A DNA stretch of 64,000 nt from Pollutimonas bauzanensis (GTDB taxonomy: Bacteria; Pseudomonadota; Gammaproteobacteria; Burkholderiales; Burkholderiaceae_B). Positions 24,963 to 33,121 of this stretch are shown in pieces. Each line of letters begins with the position of its first letter. Position 1 is the stretch's first letter. The translations under genes were made by a program, and so were the position numbers. Below the pieces are notes generated by a model that did no database searches, was not told where the DNA came from, and saw only the letters and a program-made list of their open reading frames with translations. The stretch is from assembly GCF_900129885.1 (NCBI RefSeq), contig NZ_FQXE01000005.1, positions 83,794 to 147,793 on the forward strand, in the 5' to 3' direction.

Positions 24963-25407
24963 CGGCCGGCGGCATGACCCCGCCCGGCGCCCGGAATTCC
25001 TGGCCCGGTCCACCCAATCTATCCAGTTCCGCGCCGCGATGCCGCTAGCGCATCGTGGTGAGAAAGCCGCGCGCCTCGTCGGGCCCGGCGGCCCATCATG
25101 CTTGTCCAGAATCCGGCGGCAGGGCAGGCGCATATTTCCCGGCAAATGAAAACGTCTTGACTTGATAATGAAACAATTATCAACTCATAATGTAATGATT
25201 TGCATTTTTATTGCGTGTATTATCATTTCTTCTAAGTTATAGGGTTGAAATATTAGCCAGGGCTGCGAAATAGTAGTTAAATAATAATTATTCCAATAAG
25301 AACGACATTCGCAAGAATGAGAACGGCTGATATGGCCCGAGGTCTGGACACGGTTGTGGCGTGCAACTCAGCGGGTTGTGCAGTATTTCTCTCCGGGAGG
25401 AATCGCA
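24963..25407. other. AT-rich regulatory gap before luxR
   Basis: No gene seen in 445 bases. The first part is GC-rich. From about 25150 the sequence is strongly AT-rich, with arms TTGATAAT (25162-25169) and ATTATCAA (25176-25183) forming a perfect 8-6-8 inverted repeat. A second Fur-like stretch, AAATAATAATTATTC (25279-25293), scores 10 of 14 on the 7-1-7 model. It probably contains the luxR promoter. Confidence 0.45.
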
Positions 25408-26127
25408 ATGAAGGGCTGGGCAGAGGATCTATTGACATTGACCAGTGTCGATTCGGACGTGGACGAGCATGGCGTCTTCGGGAAGATCGAAGTGGCGGCG
25501 CGCATGCTCGGCTTCGAGCATTGCGCTTATGGCCTGCGCGTGCCGCTGCCGTTGACCAATCCAAAAATCATCATGGTCAATAACTATCCCTCCGCCTGGC
25601 AGGCGCGCTATGCCGAGGCCGGCTACCTGGGCATAGACCCGACCGTGCGTCATGGGCGCCGCACGAATGCGCCGTTGCTATGGAGTAACAGCGTATTCGC
25701 CGGCACCCGGCAATTATGGGCCGAGGCGCAGTTGAGCGGCTTGCGCGTCGGCTGGGCGCAGTCCAGCCTGGATGGTTACGGGGTCGGCGGCATGCTCACC
25801 CTCGTTCGGTCGAGCGAGGCGCTCACGGCCAGCGAACTGGAAAGCAAGGAGCTCAAGATGCGCTGGCTTGTGAATATCGCTCATTTGTCGCTTACGCGCG
25901 TGCTTACACGCCATCTGCACGGCGAGCCCGGGGTTCCCCTTACGCAGCGCGAGACTGAAGTGCTCAAGTGGCACGCCGATGGCAAGACGTCGAGCGAAAT
26001 TTCGGAAATCCTCACCATCTCGGTCGACACAGTCAAATTCCATACCAAAAATGCGGTCCTTAAGCTGGGGGCGGCGAACAAGACTGCGGCGGTAGTGCGC
26101 GCCGCGATGCTTGGTTTGCTTAACTAA
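25408..26127 (+). CDS. LuxR-type acyl-homoserine-lactone receptor/regulator
   Basis: A 239-residue quorum-sensing regulator. Start at ATG 25408 behind GGGAGG. The N-terminal autoinducer domain keeps the usual ligand residues: Trp and Tyr in AWQARYAEAGY, Asp-Pro in GIDPTV, and Trp in LLWSN. The C-terminal GerE-type helix-turn-helix is at about residues 175-235 (LTQRETEVLKWHADGKTSSE, then TVKFHTKNAVLKLG). It should bind an AHL made by the LuxI enzyme two genes downstream and act at the lux box at 26612. Confidence 0.93.
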   Translation: MKGWAEDLLTLTSVDSDVDEHGVFGKIEVAARMLGFEHCAYGLRVPLPLTNPKIIMVNNYPSAWQARYAEAGYLGIDPTVRHGRRTNAPLLWSNSVFAGTRQLWAEAQLSGLRVGWAQSSLDGYGVGGMLTLVRSSEALTASELESKELKMRWLVNIAHLSLTRVLTRHLHGEPGVPLTQRETEVLKWHADGKTSSEISEILTISVDTVKFHTKNAVLKLGAANKTAAVVRAAMLGLLN

Positions 26128-26214
26128 GGCAATTGACGCCGCGGCCTGCGTATACCATTATCTTTCTACAAGCGTTCGCCGCAATCGGCGAGCCGTTGAA
26201 TTGGTAAGGGAATT

Positions 26215-26607
26215 ATGTCCGCCACGCAGCCCATGCACGATGGCTTCTTGCGCCTGCCGCTAGACGCCATCCTTTCGACCCGATTGATTCATATCGTGTC
26301 CGCGCTCGACGATGAAGACCGCGCCGACCCGCCGGCCTGCGGGCGTCCGACCTCGATTACCGGCTACACCGAATGGGCCAGCGTCTCGCAGCCCTATGTT
26401 TCACTCGGATGGGACTGGCGCATCGAGGCGAGCGGCGGCGAAGTAAGCTGTGTCAGGGTCGGATTGCCGCGCAGCAACGTGATGCTGGTCGATGCGGCCG
26501 CGCGGGATTATGGCTGGGACAAGAATCTGCAAATACTGGCGACCGTGGTCGACGCCATGGCCTGGACCGAGCCGACCTGTCGCGCTGTCAGCGAACGCTA
26601 TGGTTGA
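26215..26607 (+). CDS. RsaM-like (DUF4902-type) quorum-sensing modulator
   Basis: A 130-residue protein between luxR and luxI. Size, position and sequence features (LRLPLDAILSTRLIHIVSALDDE near the start, GYTEWAS and LGWDWRI in the middle, VVDAMAW near the end) fit the RsaM group known from Burkholderia and Pseudomonas. In those genera it sits in the same place and dampens AHL production. No helix-turn-helix or membrane segment is visible. The call leans on gene position, so it is less certain than its neighbours. Confidence 0.65.
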   Translation: MSATQPMHDGFLRLPLDAILSTRLIHIVSALDDEDRADPPACGRPTSITGYTEWASVSQPYVSLGWDWRIEASGGEVSCVRVGLPRSNVMLVDAAARDYGWDKNLQILATVVDAMAWTEPTCRAVSERYG

Positions 26608-26611
26608 GCCT

Positions 26612-26631
26612 ACCTACGCTAAAGGGTAGTT
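26612..26631 (+). promoter_or_regulatory. lux box upstream of luxI
   Basis: The 20-bp sequence ACCTACGCTAAAGGGTAGTT fits the LuxR-type pattern CT-N12-AG, with 14 of 20 bases in symmetric pairs. It lies 78 bases before the preferred luxI start and just after the RsaM-like gene, as expected for autoinduction. Confidence 0.65.
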
Positions 26632-26689
26632 ACGCAAAACCGCTCAACCCTGTGGAATGCACGTATTGCATATTCACAGGGAGACAAGG

Positions 26690-27265
26690 GTGGAAATCTT
26701 CGCAGGCACTTCGGATGTATTGGCCCCGGAGCTGATGTCCGGGCTCGCCCGGTATCGCCATCGGGTCTTTGTGGAGAAACTGGGTTGGGACCTGGCGTGC
26801 CAGGGCGGGCTGGAATACGATCAGTTCGATCGGCCCGACACACTCTATATGGGCGCGCGGCGCGACGATGGCGATGGGGGGCTGGTGGGCACGGCCCGCC
26901 TGCTGCCCACCCATAGGCCTTACCTGCTGGGGGAGGTGTTTCCCCAATTGATGGGGAGCTCGCCGCTGCCCGAGGCGGCCGATGTCTGGGAACTATCGCG
27001 CTTTGCCGCGGTCGATTTTCAGGCGACGGGTGCCGGCCCCATGCGTCAATTCTCCTCGCCCGTGGCGGTCACGCTATTGCGCGAGGTAATCGCGCTGGCG
27101 GCCAGCGAAGGTGTTCAGCGATTGATCACTGTCTCGCCCCTGGGGGTCGAACGGCTTTTGCGCCGCGCTGGATTTCTTGCGCATCGGGCCGCGCCTCCGG
27201 TGCTGGTCGACGGTCATCCGGTCTTCGCATGCTGGATCGAGGTCCAAGGCGCTTGCAGTGATTGA
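26690..27265 (+). CDS. LuxI-type acyl-homoserine-lactone synthase
   Basis: About 191 residues. The conserved catalytic block is present: RHRVFVEKLGWDL, then EYDQFDRPD, GTARLLPTHRPYLL and VWELSRFA, covering the invariant Arg, Phe, Trp, Glu, Asp, Arg, Glu and Arg of the family. It makes an AHL signal from S-adenosylmethionine and an acyl carrier or CoA; chain length cannot be read from sequence. Start placed at GTG 26690 behind GGGAG; an in-frame ATG at 26657 would add 11 residues. The lux box upstream implies positive feedback. Confidence 0.92.
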   Translation: MEIFAGTSDVLAPELMSGLARYRHRVFVEKLGWDLACQGGLEYDQFDRPDTLYMGARRDDGDGGLVGTARLLPTHRPYLLGEVFPQLMGSSPLPEAADVWELSRFAAVDFQATGAGPMRQFSSPVAVTLLREVIALAASEGVQRLITVSPLGVERLLRRAGFLAHRAAPPVLVDGHPVFACWIEVQGACSD

Positions 27266-27277
27266 ATCGGAGCCGTC

Positions 27278-27994
27278 ATGAATGGCAAGCAGGCGGACCG
27301 TGCGGGGCGAGAGTCCGGCTGCGCCGAGCGTCCGAAGAACGGCAGGCGAGCCAGGGTCCGGCCGGCGAGGCCCCGCTATTGCACGAGTATTGGAGCAGCG
27401 GGCAATCCGGTCGATGGCCGCCTGCCCATGGTGCTGTGCGAGCCCCAGCTGCAAGCATTGAAGAATATCGGACAGCGGCTCGATTGCACACTGGTGGAGG
27501 TGCTTTTTGCCGTATTCGGCATGGTGATCAAGGGTTTTTTGATGCTCGGCACGGTCGATACGCTGGTCGCGCTCGACTCCCGGGCCCTGGGCGGCTTTTT
27601 CGATGGCATGTCACATTCGGTGGCTTATGCGGTTCGCATCCCTCAAGGCGCGCTGCGCCGCCCGCTTCCCAATGCTGCGGGCGAAGCGCCGGGTTGCATG
27701 GGCGCGCCCATTGAGGTTTCTTCCCCGGGCGGCATGGCCGCGTTCATCTATTCGCGCCGCTGCGATGGCGAAGATCAGGTGGTGCGCCAGTTTGGCGCGA
27801 TTCCACGGAGCGATCGGATCGATCGCGCGGCACATGCCGCATTTGACCTGGTGGTCGAAGTCACTGAGTTCGATCGCCATGTGCTGATCGAATGCTTTTT
27901 CTGCCCGGTCCTGGTCCACCGCCATACCGTCGCCAGCTTGTTGTTTCGCTACGCGCGCGGACTGCGCGACGTTGAGTCCTCGCAGGCAAAGTGA
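27278..27994 (+). CDS. Unrecognised protein resembling the C-terminal half of a condensation domain
   Basis: 238 residues, directly after luxI. The first 35 residues are basic and low-complexity. The middle (LKNIGQRLDCTLVEVLFAVFGMVIKGFLMLG ... VALDSRALGG, about 60-108) recalls the helix, strand and GxxxxxR region found after the HHxxxDG site in NRPS condensation domains. The end (FDLVVEVTEF ... VLVHRHTVASLLFRYARGL) recalls their C-terminal strands. The catalytic HHxxxDG half is absent. It may be a structural or binding relative of acyltransferases; no function is assigned. The stop overlaps a GTG (GTGA at 27991), but the methyltransferase probably starts further on. Confidence 0.45.
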   Translation: MNGKQADRAGRESGCAERPKNGRRARVRPARPRYCTSIGAAGNPVDGRLPMVLCEPQLQALKNIGQRLDCTLVEVLFAVFGMVIKGFLMLGTVDTLVALDSRALGGFFDGMSHSVAYAVRIPQGALRRPLPNAAGEAPGCMGAPIEVSSPGGMAAFIYSRRCDGEDQVVRQFGAIPRSDRIDRAAHAAFDLVVEVTEFDRHVLIECFFCPVLVHRHTVASLLFRYARGLRDVESSQAK

Positions 27995-28095
27995 TCGCCG
28001 CCGCCGGGGTGAAAGGAATGAGTAATCGGGATATTATTGCAATGGCTACCGGCTGCGATGCCGGTGCCGCGCCCGACAACTCAGGAGAGCCACCT

Positions 28096-29088
28096 ATGAA
28101 TGGACCGGCAGCCATGAACGGACCGGTAGCCGGACAGGCGACCGAGGAGCAAATGCAACTCGCGCTCGATTATCCGGCGATGGATAAGGCGTCGATCGAG
28201 GGGGTGACGCCGCCGCAGACCGCCTCGCCGGCCGGCGCGGCAGGTCCGGAAGTACCGGCAGTACCGGCAGTACCGGCACGCCCGCCGATATCGGCTGTCA
28301 GTTCGACGCTGCGCATTCCGCTGGCGGCCCGGGCCCTGGGCGATGCGCTGTTTCCTGAAATGGCGGCGGCGGACGCCTACGCCGGGCGGGCGCTCGAGGC
28401 CTTGGGCGACGACGGCCAGCAGTGGCTGAGCGACCGCCATAGCGTCTATGGCGTGCTGGCGCGCACGCGCCGCTTTCGCGAATTGGCTGCCGACTATCTC
28501 AGAGGCCGGCCCGATGGGCATATCGTGAACCTGGGCTGCGGGCTGAGCCACTATGTCCAATGGCTGGACAATGGCCAGGCCACGATGACCGACGCCGACC
28601 TGCCCGAGGTGCTGGCCTTGCGCCGCGCACTTTTGCCGGCGCCCGCCGAGCGTTATTCCCTGAAGGAGCTGGATCTGACCGCGGCGAACTGGTGGGACGG
28701 GCTCGGCCTGCCGGCGGCGCGCAGCGGGGCGCCGGTGTTCCTCTTCAGCGAAGGAGTCTTGATGTATCTGCAGCCGCGCGAGGTCGACGCTGTACTGGCG
28801 ACATTCGGCGAGCGCGCGCCTGCGGGATCCCTGTTTGCCTTTGACGCCATCTGCTGGCTGGCGGCCGGACGCGCCAAGCGCCATCCATCGATCAGGCACA
28901 CCGAGGCGCAGTTTCACTGGGGGCCGCGCAAGCTGGCCGATTTGCTGCGGCCGCAGCCTCGGCTCAAGCTGTACGCCATACACCGCATCATGGAAGGCTA
29001 TGGCTTGCCGTATTCGCTGTTTGCGCCGGTTTTCCGGGCGCTGACGGGCGTGCCGTTTTATGCGCTATATGTGCTTAGTGTCTCGTAG
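28096..29088 (+). CDS. LCMT-family (PPM1/COG3315-type) O-methyltransferase
   Basis: 330 residues from ATG 28096, chosen for AGGAG at 28083-28087. An upstream GTG (27991) and ATG (28018) in the same frame lack such a site. The first 70 residues are a Pro/Ala-rich linker containing short repeats. The catalytic part shows the SAM site NLGCGLSHYVQWL (about residues 144-156), DADLPEV, and FLFSEGVLMYLQPREVDAVL, all typical of leucine-carboxyl-methyltransferase-like enzymes that methylate carboxyl or hydroxyl groups of small molecules. It is last in the luxR-luxI run, so it probably modifies a quorum-controlled metabolite. Confidence 0.82.
   Translation: MNGPAAMNGPVAGQATEEQMQLALDYPAMDKASIEGVTPPQTASPAGAAGPEVPAVPAVPARPPISAVSSTLRIPLAARALGDALFPEMAAADAYAGRALEALGDDGQQWLSDRHSVYGVLARTRRFRELAADYLRGRPDGHIVNLGCGLSHYVQWLDNGQATMTDADLPEVLALRRALLPAPAERYSLKELDLTAANWWDGLGLPAARSGAPVFLFSEGVLMYLQPREVDAVLATFGERAPAGSLFAFDAICWLAAGRAKRHPSIRHTEAQFHWGPRKLADLLRPQPRLKLYAIHRIMEGYGLPYSLFAPVFRALTGVPFYALYVLSVS
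28247..28276 (+). repeat. 9-bp tandem repeat in the methyltransferase linker
   Basis: Three copies of GTACCGGCA encode a Val-Pro-Ala triplet repeat in the linker before the catalytic domain. It is a candidate for slippage that would change linker length by three residues without shifting the frame. Confidence 0.7.
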
Positions 29089-29121
29089 GGCGGCAAGGCA
29101 GAAATCCTGCGGAGTAAACAT

Positions 29122-30105
29122 TCAGAAAAGGGGATGGCTGGATGCCTTCAACCCTTGCTGGATGAGCCCGATTCCGATCAGGAAAATACCCGTTCCGCCG
29201 ATGAGGCCCAGCACGTCAAAAATGACGCCTGTCCGGCGTTTGGACGATGTTTGCCGCTGAAAAACGCGCAGCATGCCTTGCCGAAGCGTGACGGCCGCTG
29301 TTGCCAGCAGGGCGACGGTCGCTGATGTGCCGAGTGACATGGCCAGCACGGCGGCGATCCCGACCCAGCGCAATCCCAGCGAGTAGGCGACTAGCAGCAC
29401 GAGTATCGCCCCCGTGCATGGCCGCATTCCGATCGCCAGGACAATTGGCAGCCCTGTACGCCATGTCAGGGGCTGGTCCATATGCCCGCCGGCCAAACGG
29501 TGCAGGCCCCCGCAATCGGCACAGTACGCTTGCATTTCGCCGCCGCCCGCAAATAAGGAGCCGGCGTGGCGGTTTGGCTGGCGCCACCGGCGATATAGCA
29601 CCGTCATGCTGCGCAAGGCCAGCGCGGCGCCCAGCACCGCGACCAGGGCAAAGCTTATGTTTTCCAATTGGGCTGCGGCACCTTGGGTGCGGCGCAAGGA
29701 GTAGCCCAGCAGGCCAACGACGGCTTCGACGAGCATTACAGCCACGACGCCTTGGACGATGGCCGACAATACCGACAAGAGCAGGCCGCGGCGCAGACGC
29801 GTTCGGCTGGTACCCAGGTAGGTCGCAATCACGGCTTTGCCGTGCCCAGGTCCAGCCGCATGGAAGACGCCGTAAAGCAGGCTTATTCCTATGAGCGGCC
29901 AGGTTGCGGCCCAGCCCTCCTGCGCAACCAGGCGCATGGCGCTGGCAAGCTCCCGGTGCAGCTCGGCTTGCGTGCTCATGAGCCAGGCCAGAAGCTTGCC
30001 CCGGACGTCATAATCACCGGCGCAGACCCATAGCGCGAGGGTCAGGGCGCCCGCTATGCCGCCTCCCGCCAGAACGCGGAAATATCGTCCTTGCGTTATT
30101 TGCAT
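29122..30105 (-). CDS. NicO-family metal transporter (ZevB-like)
   Basis: A 327-residue inner-membrane protein with several membrane segments. Both NicO signatures are seen: HAAGPGHGKAVIATYLG (about 81-97) and GMRPCTGAILVLLVAYSLG (about 226-244). A central hydrophilic loop has YCADCGGLH (CxxC and His), likely a metal-binding patch. The family covers nickel/cobalt exporters such as RcnA and the ZevB zinc-utilisation protein of Haemophilus. The partner gene just upstream, overlapping by 10 bases, is a DUF1007 protein, which is the ZevA-ZevB arrangement. Zinc is favoured by the neighbouring Zur-like site; nickel or cobalt remains possible. Confidence 0.85.
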   Translation of the reverse strand: MQITQGRYFRVLAGGGIAGALTLALWVCAGDYDVRGKLLAWLMSTQAELHRELASAMRLVAQEGWAATWPLIGISLLYGVFHAAGPGHGKAVIATYLGTSRTRLRRGLLLSVLSAIVQGVVAVMLVEAVVGLLGYSLRRTQGAAAQLENISFALVAVLGAALALRSMTVLYRRWRQPNRHAGSLFAGGGEMQAYCADCGGLHRLAGGHMDQPLTWRTGLPIVLAIGMRPCTGAILVLLVAYSLGLRWVGIAAVLAMSLGTSATVALLATAAVTLRQGMLRVFQRQTSSKRRTGVIFDVLGLIGGTGIFLIGIGLIQQGLKASSHPLF

Positions 30106-30809
30106 TGAATATGCACCTTCTCCGCGAACAGATCACCAAGATTGTCCTGCGGCGATGCCCCTCGGTCCAGCGCAAACGCGCGCGCAATGGCCTGGGGGGA
30201 TGGATCGGGCTGCTTCACGTAGGCCTGGCACCGATATTTCCCTGCGCCCCTGATGGCTGGCGGCTCGTCCTGGCGGTGAGTCATCTGGATGAAATAGCTT
30301 GGATCGTAAACCGAGAACTTTACGGCATAACGCATGGGATCCACGGGTTCGGCAAGCGGAGCGGTAAAGGACAACAGCAGTTGTTGCCCCTTCATTTCGC
30401 TTTTGAACTGCGTGACAGCGCCGATACGGACGGGGCGTCCGTCCGCCGTGATTCGCATGAAATAGCCATAAGGGCCGAGGTTTTCAATGACCTTGGCGGC
30501 GAAATCGCTGACTGCGGTCGTCTTTTGCGGGCTGTCGATCGCCATTTCATCGATCACAGCCAAAGAGTAGAGGTCATCGAACAGCCATTCTTCTTCAATG
30601 GCCGAAATCATTCCGTCGGATGACATGATGACGGTGCTGCGCACGTCGATCCAGGCGTGCGGGTGAGCGTGCAGGCTGAATGGGGCAAGCGCCAGGGCAA
30701 GCCCCGCGAGCAGTCCGCGAATGTCGCTTCGGCCTTCAAGCGCCCCCCGGGGCGCGCTCTTGTTTTTGGGTAGCGCTAGGTCAAAAACTTGATTTGCTCC
30801 AGAAAACAC
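30096..30809 (-). CDS. DUF1007 exported protein (ZevA-like)
   Basis: A periplasmic protein. The mature part starts with HAHPHAWIDV, the histidine-rich beginning typical of DUF1007, followed by EEEWLFDDLYSLAVIDEM and later FSVYDPSYFIQM. A hydrophobic signal segment (GLLAGLALALAPFSLHA) precedes it. The start is uncertain: GTG 30809 gives 238 residues and a long n-region; ATG 30926 extends the frame with unlikely sequence. DUF1007 and NicO genes occur together, and the ZevAB pair of Haemophilus is needed for growth in low zinc. Role here by analogy: delivery of a divalent metal to the NicO transporter. Confidence 0.78.
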   Translation of the reverse strand: MFSGANQVFDLALPKNKSAPRGALEGRSDIRGLLAGLALALAPFSLHAHPHAWIDVRSTVIMSSDGMISAIEEEWLFDDLYSLAVIDEMAIDSPQKTTAVSDFAAKVIENLGPYGYFMRITADGRPVRIGAVTQFKSEMKGQQLLLSFTAPLAEPVDPMRYAVKFSVYDPSYFIQMTHRQDEPPAIRGAGKYRCQAYVKQPDPSPQAIARAFALDRGASPQDNLGDLFAEKVHIQCK

Positions 30810-30942
30810 CTTTGGCGGGGCGCCGACGCCGGGTCGGCGCCCCGGATAGTGCGGATATTGTATTGCATCATGTCGGGGTCGAGGGGCGGCGGGTTCGGCC
30901 TGGCATTGACTTCCAAGGCATTGCATTCCTGATTATTTGGTA

Positions 30943-30957
30943 TGTTATAACATATCA
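30943..30957 (+). promoter_or_regulatory. Zur-like operator
   Basis: TGTTATAACATATCA matches 12 of 14 fixed positions of the Zur consensus TGTTATAnTATAACA. It lies 26 bases before the start of the TonB receptor gene and in the shared upstream region of the divergent DUF1007/NicO genes. It could repress both directions when zinc is plentiful. Confidence 0.6.
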
Positions 30958-30982
30958 TATTTGTATTTCAGGGAGAAATGGC

Positions 30983-33118
30983 ATGAGAGGGAGCAGGGTG
31001 GCGCATGGCGCGCGGCGGCAGGCGGCGCGGCGCGCCGCGGTATCGGTTGTCGCGGCATGCGCCGCGTGGGGCGCGCAGGCCGCCGAGGGTTCCGCCGAAC
31101 CCCGCGGCGCCAGTGCCAATGCGGCATTGAGCGCATCGAATCCGCCGCCGGTGCCGCCGGTCGAACTCAACCCCGTGGTGGTGACGGCGACGCGCAGCGC
31201 CCAGCGCCGCGATGAAGTGCCGTCGTCAATGGAGGTCGTCGAAGGCCCGGTGCTCGAGGAAACCGTCGGCAATACCTTCCTCGATCAGCTCAAGAAGAAC
31301 GCCAGCGTGGACGTCATCCAGTACCCTAACGGTCTGGCGGGCGTCGGCCTGCGCGGCATGCGGCCGAACTTCGAGTTCACCATCAATCCGCGCACGCTGG
31401 TGCTGATCGATGGCCGGCCTTCCGGCTCGACCAGCTTCACCACCTTGTCGCCGGAAAGCATCGAGCGCGTCGAGGTGCTCAAGGGCCCCGCGTCATCGCT
31501 GTATGGGGCCTCCGCCATGGGCGGCGTGGTCAATATCATTACCCGGCGCTCCAAGGGTCCCATCGGGGGATCGGTCAGCCTGGGATATGGCTCCTTCGAC
31601 ACGCGTCAGACGGATTTCTCGCTGGGCGGCTCCCTCTCGGATCGTACGGACTTCGACCTGGCGCTCGGGTACGTGAACCAGAATGGGAACTTCCGTACCG
31701 GCGCGGGCAACAAACGGCCTAATAGCGATTTTCGCCGCACGTCGGGCAAGGCGCGCTTGGGCAGCGACCTGACCGATAGGGTTCGTATTGATGCAACCAT
31801 CGATTGGGCCGATCTGAAAAACAATGCGCCCGGCCCCTTGAGCTACAACCCACCCAACGCCTCAGCCAACGAGACCGATAGGCTGGGTGGGGACATACGG
31901 CTGACGCTCACGCCGCCGGATCACTTGATTACCGCGGTGGCCTATGCCTCGCGCGAGAACTACAACTACATTACCGTGCCGGCTTCCGCGCCGCGGTATC
32001 GTTCGAGCAGGACGGAATCCCGGTATCTGGGCTTCCAGCTCCAGGATGTGTGGACACTCGACGAGCGGCATTCCCTGACCTATGGCGCCGACTGGCAGCG
32101 CGTCGAGGCGGATCGCTTCTCCTACAACGCGGCGGAGGGCCGCCTGGCTCCATACAGCCCGAACGAGCGGCGCGACAGCAACGGTATCTTCGCCGAATGG
32201 GGCAGCCGGTGGCTCGATGACCGTCTGATCGTCACGCTGGGCGGCCGCGTGGACTGGATCGAGGCCAGCACGCGCGAAACCCCTTACAAAAGCACCTTTT
32301 CTCCCGGGTCATCCAATTTCACCAGCTTCAACCCGCGCGGCGGGGTGGTTTATAAGCTGACCGACGCATGGCGGGCGCATGGATCGGCGGGCACGGCATT
32401 CGCGCCACCGCAGGGCAGCGAACTGGCCGGCGAGAACGTGGAGTACGCGGGCAGCCAGCGCCGGGTCAGCCTCGGCAATGCCGGCTTGAACCCCGAACGC
32501 AACAAGAGCTGGGATATCGGGATCGGCTATGCCGACCGCCAAGTCGATGCGGATCTGACCTACTTCGATGCGCGCATCCGTGATCGGATCCGTTCGGTGA
32601 TTGTGAGCGACACTCCCACGGAACGCATCAGCAGCTATGAGAACGCGGACGACTCGCGCATGCGCGGGATCGAGGCCCGGCTTGCGGTTGACGCGGGCCA
32701 GTGGTTCGGGCTGCCCGCCGGCCGCCTCGGTATCGCCACCAGCCTTACGCGGTTGATTCAGGCGGAGGACTTCGATGCGGCTGGCGCTGTGCCCATTCGC
32801 AACGTGGCAAAGTGGAAGGGCAATGTTGCGCTGACCGTCAGCGATGGCAACGCCCTGTCGGCCTCCCTGACGGCTCGCCGTGTGGACACGCGCTACGACA
32901 CCGACAACAGCCAGGGCAATATCTACACCGGCGGGCGAGGCGGCTTGTTCGAGAACCAGCCTTTCACAGCGGTCGATTTCAGCGCCCGCTGGAAGGTCAC
33001 GCCCAAGGACACGCTGCGCTTCGATGTCGCCAATCTGTTCGATCGCGACTATTACGAGAAGGCTGACTACGTCATGCCCGGCCGAGCCTTTTACCTTCGC
33101 TATACGAGAGCACTATAA
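30983..33118 (+). CDS. TonB-dependent outer-membrane receptor (probable zinc/metal uptake)
   Basis: A 711-residue receptor without an STN domain, hence a plain transporter. Start at ATG 30983 behind GGGAG. The signal peptide ends near GAQAAEG; a TonB-box-like stretch NPVVVTATR follows. The plug (about 60-180) has VLIDGRPSG, SIERVEVLKGPASSLYGASAMGGVVNIITRR. The barrel fills the rest but ends RYTRAL, lacking the usual final aromatic residue. The gene order receptor / ExbB-like / DUF2149 / CobN-like matches a Zur-controlled operon reported in Pseudomonas aeruginosa (PA1922-PA1925 region), so zinc or a zinc complex is the best guess; cobalamin-type ligands are an alternative. Confidence 0.88.
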   Translation: MRGSRVAHGARRQAARRAAVSVVAACAAWGAQAAEGSAEPRGASANAALSASNPPPVPPVELNPVVVTATRSAQRRDEVPSSMEVVEGPVLEETVGNTFLDQLKKNASVDVIQYPNGLAGVGLRGMRPNFEFTINPRTLVLIDGRPSGSTSFTTLSPESIERVEVLKGPASSLYGASAMGGVVNIITRRSKGPIGGSVSLGYGSFDTRQTDFSLGGSLSDRTDFDLALGYVNQNGNFRTGAGNKRPNSDFRRTSGKARLGSDLTDRVRIDATIDWADLKNNAPGPLSYNPPNASANETDRLGGDIRLTLTPPDHLITAVAYASRENYNYITVPASAPRYRSSRTESRYLGFQLQDVWTLDERHSLTYGADWQRVEADRFSYNAAEGRLAPYSPNERRDSNGIFAEWGSRWLDDRLIVTLGGRVDWIEASTRETPYKSTFSPGSSNFTSFNPRGGVVYKLTDAWRAHGSAGTAFAPPQGSELAGENVEYAGSQRRVSLGNAGLNPERNKSWDIGIGYADRQVDADLTYFDARIRDRIRSVIVSDTPTERISSYENADDSRMRGIEARLAVDAGQWFGLPAGRLGIATSLTRLIQAEDFDAAGAVPIRNVAKWKGNVALTVSDGNALSASLTARRVDTRYDTDNSQGNIYTGGRGGLFENQPFTAVDFSARWKVTPKDTLRFDVANLFDRDYYEKADYVMPGRAFYLRYTRAL

Positions 33119-33121
33119 ATC

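Noticed and set aside
24147..25145. A 332-residue minus-strand frame opposite DUF2325
   Set aside because: It runs opposite a well-supported domain and into AT-rich intergenic DNA; no motif.
30820..30982. Cobalamin riboswitch before the TonB receptor / CobN-like operon
   Set aside because: The leader is short and the B12-box and stem pattern are not seen; the Zur-like site explains control better.
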